Both the position numbers and the translations under genes were made by a program. From positions 1-14,768 of the forward strand of contig CAAGLV010000001.1 of NCBI GenBank assembly GCA_900770875.1: a DNA stretch of 14,768 nucleotides, written 5' to 3'. Within the stretch, counting starts at the first letter, position 1. Every line of letters begins with the position of its first letter. This DNA comes from Flavobacteriales bacterium. Lineage in GTDB: Bacteria; Bacteroidota; Bacteroidia; Flavobacteriales; Weeksellaceae. Under the pieces are notes generated by a model. It was given only the letters and a program-made list of their open reading frames with translations, did not search any database and was not told where the DNA came from. Below, in pieces: positions 13,833 to 14,768 of the stretch.

Positions 13833-14630
13833 ATGAAAGAACATACCTATCAAACATATTTAATTAATTTAGATCGTGCAACAGAACGTTTAAAATTAAT
13901 GGAACAAGAATTTGATAAAAATGATGTTACCTACGAACGCGTTGTTGCTGTTGATGCTAAAAAATTAACAAACGATCTTTATTTAATTGATAATAAATAT
14001 GATCGTGATTTTGTTCCCGGAGAAATTGGTTGTTATTTAAGCCATGTTAAAGCCTTACAAACATTTTTATCTTCGGATTATCAATTTGCTGTTATTTTAG
14101 AAGATGATGCTAAATTAGATCCTCAATATAAATATAGTATAGAAAAAGCAATTGCAACCTATAATGATTTGGCTAAAAAGCACCAATGGGATGTTTTAAA
14201 AATTTATAACGGAAAACGAAGACATATTAAAGTTAAAGATTTAGATGATCGTTTTTCTATTGCAGCTTGTGGAACAAGTGTTCCGATTATGGGAATTGGC
14301 GCTATTTGGACCAAAAAAGGTGCAGAAAAGTTTTTAAGTAAAATTGTTAAAAACAATAAACCAGTGATTAGTAGACCGATTGATTGCGAATTGCAACATC
14401 CTTGGGAATATGATTTATTGATTTATAATTTGTTGCCTTCTATTGTTAAAATTTCGGGTGTAGAAACTCAAATTCAGACAAATGTAAGTTTAAGAAAAGC
14501 CAAATTAATTCCTCAGATTAAATACGAAATAAATCGTTTTTTCCCCAAACATTGGTATTTAATAAAACAACATGGTTTTAAAAAATATTACGATAGTTTT
14601 ATCGCGAAGAAAAACGAAAAAATTGCTTAA
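13833..14630 (+). CDS. Glycosyltransferase family 25 (LPS/surface glycan biosynthesis)
   Basis: 265 residues from ATG 13833. The pattern is that of GT25 enzymes, which transfer galactose or glucose in lipooligosaccharide and surface glycan synthesis in the cytoplasm. TYLINLDRATERLKLMEQEF at 7-26 is the N-terminal motif, VVAVDA (37-42) follows, GEIGCYLSHVKAL at 63-75 is the conserved Gly-Cys-Ser-His block, and VILEDDAKLD at 87-96 has the acidic metal/donor site. The frame is open upstream to a TTG at 13743, but that would encode the tandem promoter duplication. ATG 13827 (MIMKEH) is an equally possible start two codons earlier. The gene diverges from rnr and ends in a strong terminator. Sugar donor and acceptor are unknown. 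Confidence 0.88.
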   Translation: MKEHTYQTYLINLDRATERLKLMEQEFDKNDVTYERVVAVDAKKLTNDLYLIDNKYDRDFVPGEIGCYLSHVKALQTFLSSDYQFAVILEDDAKLDPQYKYSIEKAIATYNDLAKKHQWDVLKIYNGKRRHIKVKDLDDRFSIAACGTSVPIMGIGAIWTKKGAEKFLSKIVKNNKPVISRPIDCELQHPWEYDLLIYNLLPSIVKISGVETQIQTNVSLRKAKLIPQIKYEINRFFPKHWYLIKQHGFKKYYDSFIAKKNEKIA

Positions 14631-14643
14631 TTATTCGGCATAA

Positions 14644-14675
14644 AAAAAGCTGCTATCTTGGGATAGCAGCTTTTT
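14644..14675. terminator. Bidirectional terminator after GT25
   Basis: The arms AAAAAGCTGCTATC (14644-14657) and GATAGCAGCTTTTT (14662-14675) form a perfect 14-bp stem with loop TTGG, with A/T runs on both sides. It serves GT25 and the convergent partial gene whose stop codon is at 14677-14679. Confidence 0.93.
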
Positions 14676-14676
14676 A

Positions 14677-14768
14677 TTATAGTAAACTAATTCCTTCTTC
14701 TTGTAATTGTTGTTTTACTTTTTCGTCCCAAATACTTGCTTGTACTTCGCCAATGTGTTTAAGTTTTA
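14677..14768 (-). CDS. C-terminal end of an unidentified protein (partial)
   Basis: The minus strand is open from the window edge to a TAA at 14677-14679, giving 29 codons that read KLKHIGEVQASIWDEKVKQQ and end LQEEGISLL. The position just behind a bidirectional terminator, convergent with GT25, and the normal codon use (Glu/Lys/Gln-rich, no rare codons) argue that it is the tail of a real gene. I do not recognise the family from so short a piece. Confidence 0.65.
   Translation of the reverse strand, partial: KLKHIGEVQASIWDEKVKQQLQEEGISLL

Overview
The window looks like chromosomal DNA of a low-GC member of the Bacteroidota, most likely class Flavobacteriia. Coding is strongly AT-biased, with TTA for Leu, AAA for Lys and GAA for Glu. 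Clear Shine-Dalgarno sequences are scarce. Several genes instead carry the Bacteroidota -7 promoter element TAnnTTTG a fixed short distance upstream. The gene families also fit: an MnmG-linked methyltransferase, lipocalin-like and OmpA/glycine-zipper lipoproteins, and Flavobacteria-type SufE and GT9 proteins. The genus cannot be fixed from the sequence alone. There is no phage, transposon, CRISPR array, tRNA or rRNA. This is ordinary core and housekeeping territory.

Left part (1-3180, + strand): the 3' end of mnmG (tRNA wobble uridine modification) is followed 3 bp later by a class I SAM methyltransferase. Codons 3-8 of the methyltransferase contain a near-perfect parS centromere (810-825), the most notable non-coding signal here. 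Next comes a pair of surface lipoproteins, lipocalin-like and OmpA-like, closed by a strong terminator.

Middle part (3150-7900, - strand): a two-domain lipoprotein, a CLC-type chloride/proton exchanger, a pirin-family cupin and a D-2-hydroxyacid dehydrogenase. Pirin and CLC are 25 bp apart and probably co-transcribed. A 384-bp gene-free AT-rich stretch (6545-6928) separates the dehydrogenase from pirin and holds the pirin promoter and the dehydrogenase terminator.

Right part (7900-14768): a divergent promoter region leads to sufE plus a GT9 glycosyltransferase (6 bp apart). Then come a secreted alkaline-phosphatase-superfamily enzyme that appears to start with TTG, a convergent LysE-family exporter, and RNase R. 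A GT25 glycosyltransferase diverges from RNase R behind a 20-bp tandem duplication that doubles its -7 element. The window ends in the last 29 codons of an unidentified minus-strand gene. Strong intrinsic hairpins sit at almost every convergent junction. Themes are RNA metabolism (mnmG, rnr), Fe-S assembly (sufE), envelope glycan and lipoprotein biogenesis (GT9, GT25, OmpA, lipoproteins) and transport (CLC, LysE). I found no coherent undescribed multi-gene system. The observations worth following are regulatory or chromosomal: the parS site, the sufE operator-like inverted repeat, and the duplicated GT25 promoter.
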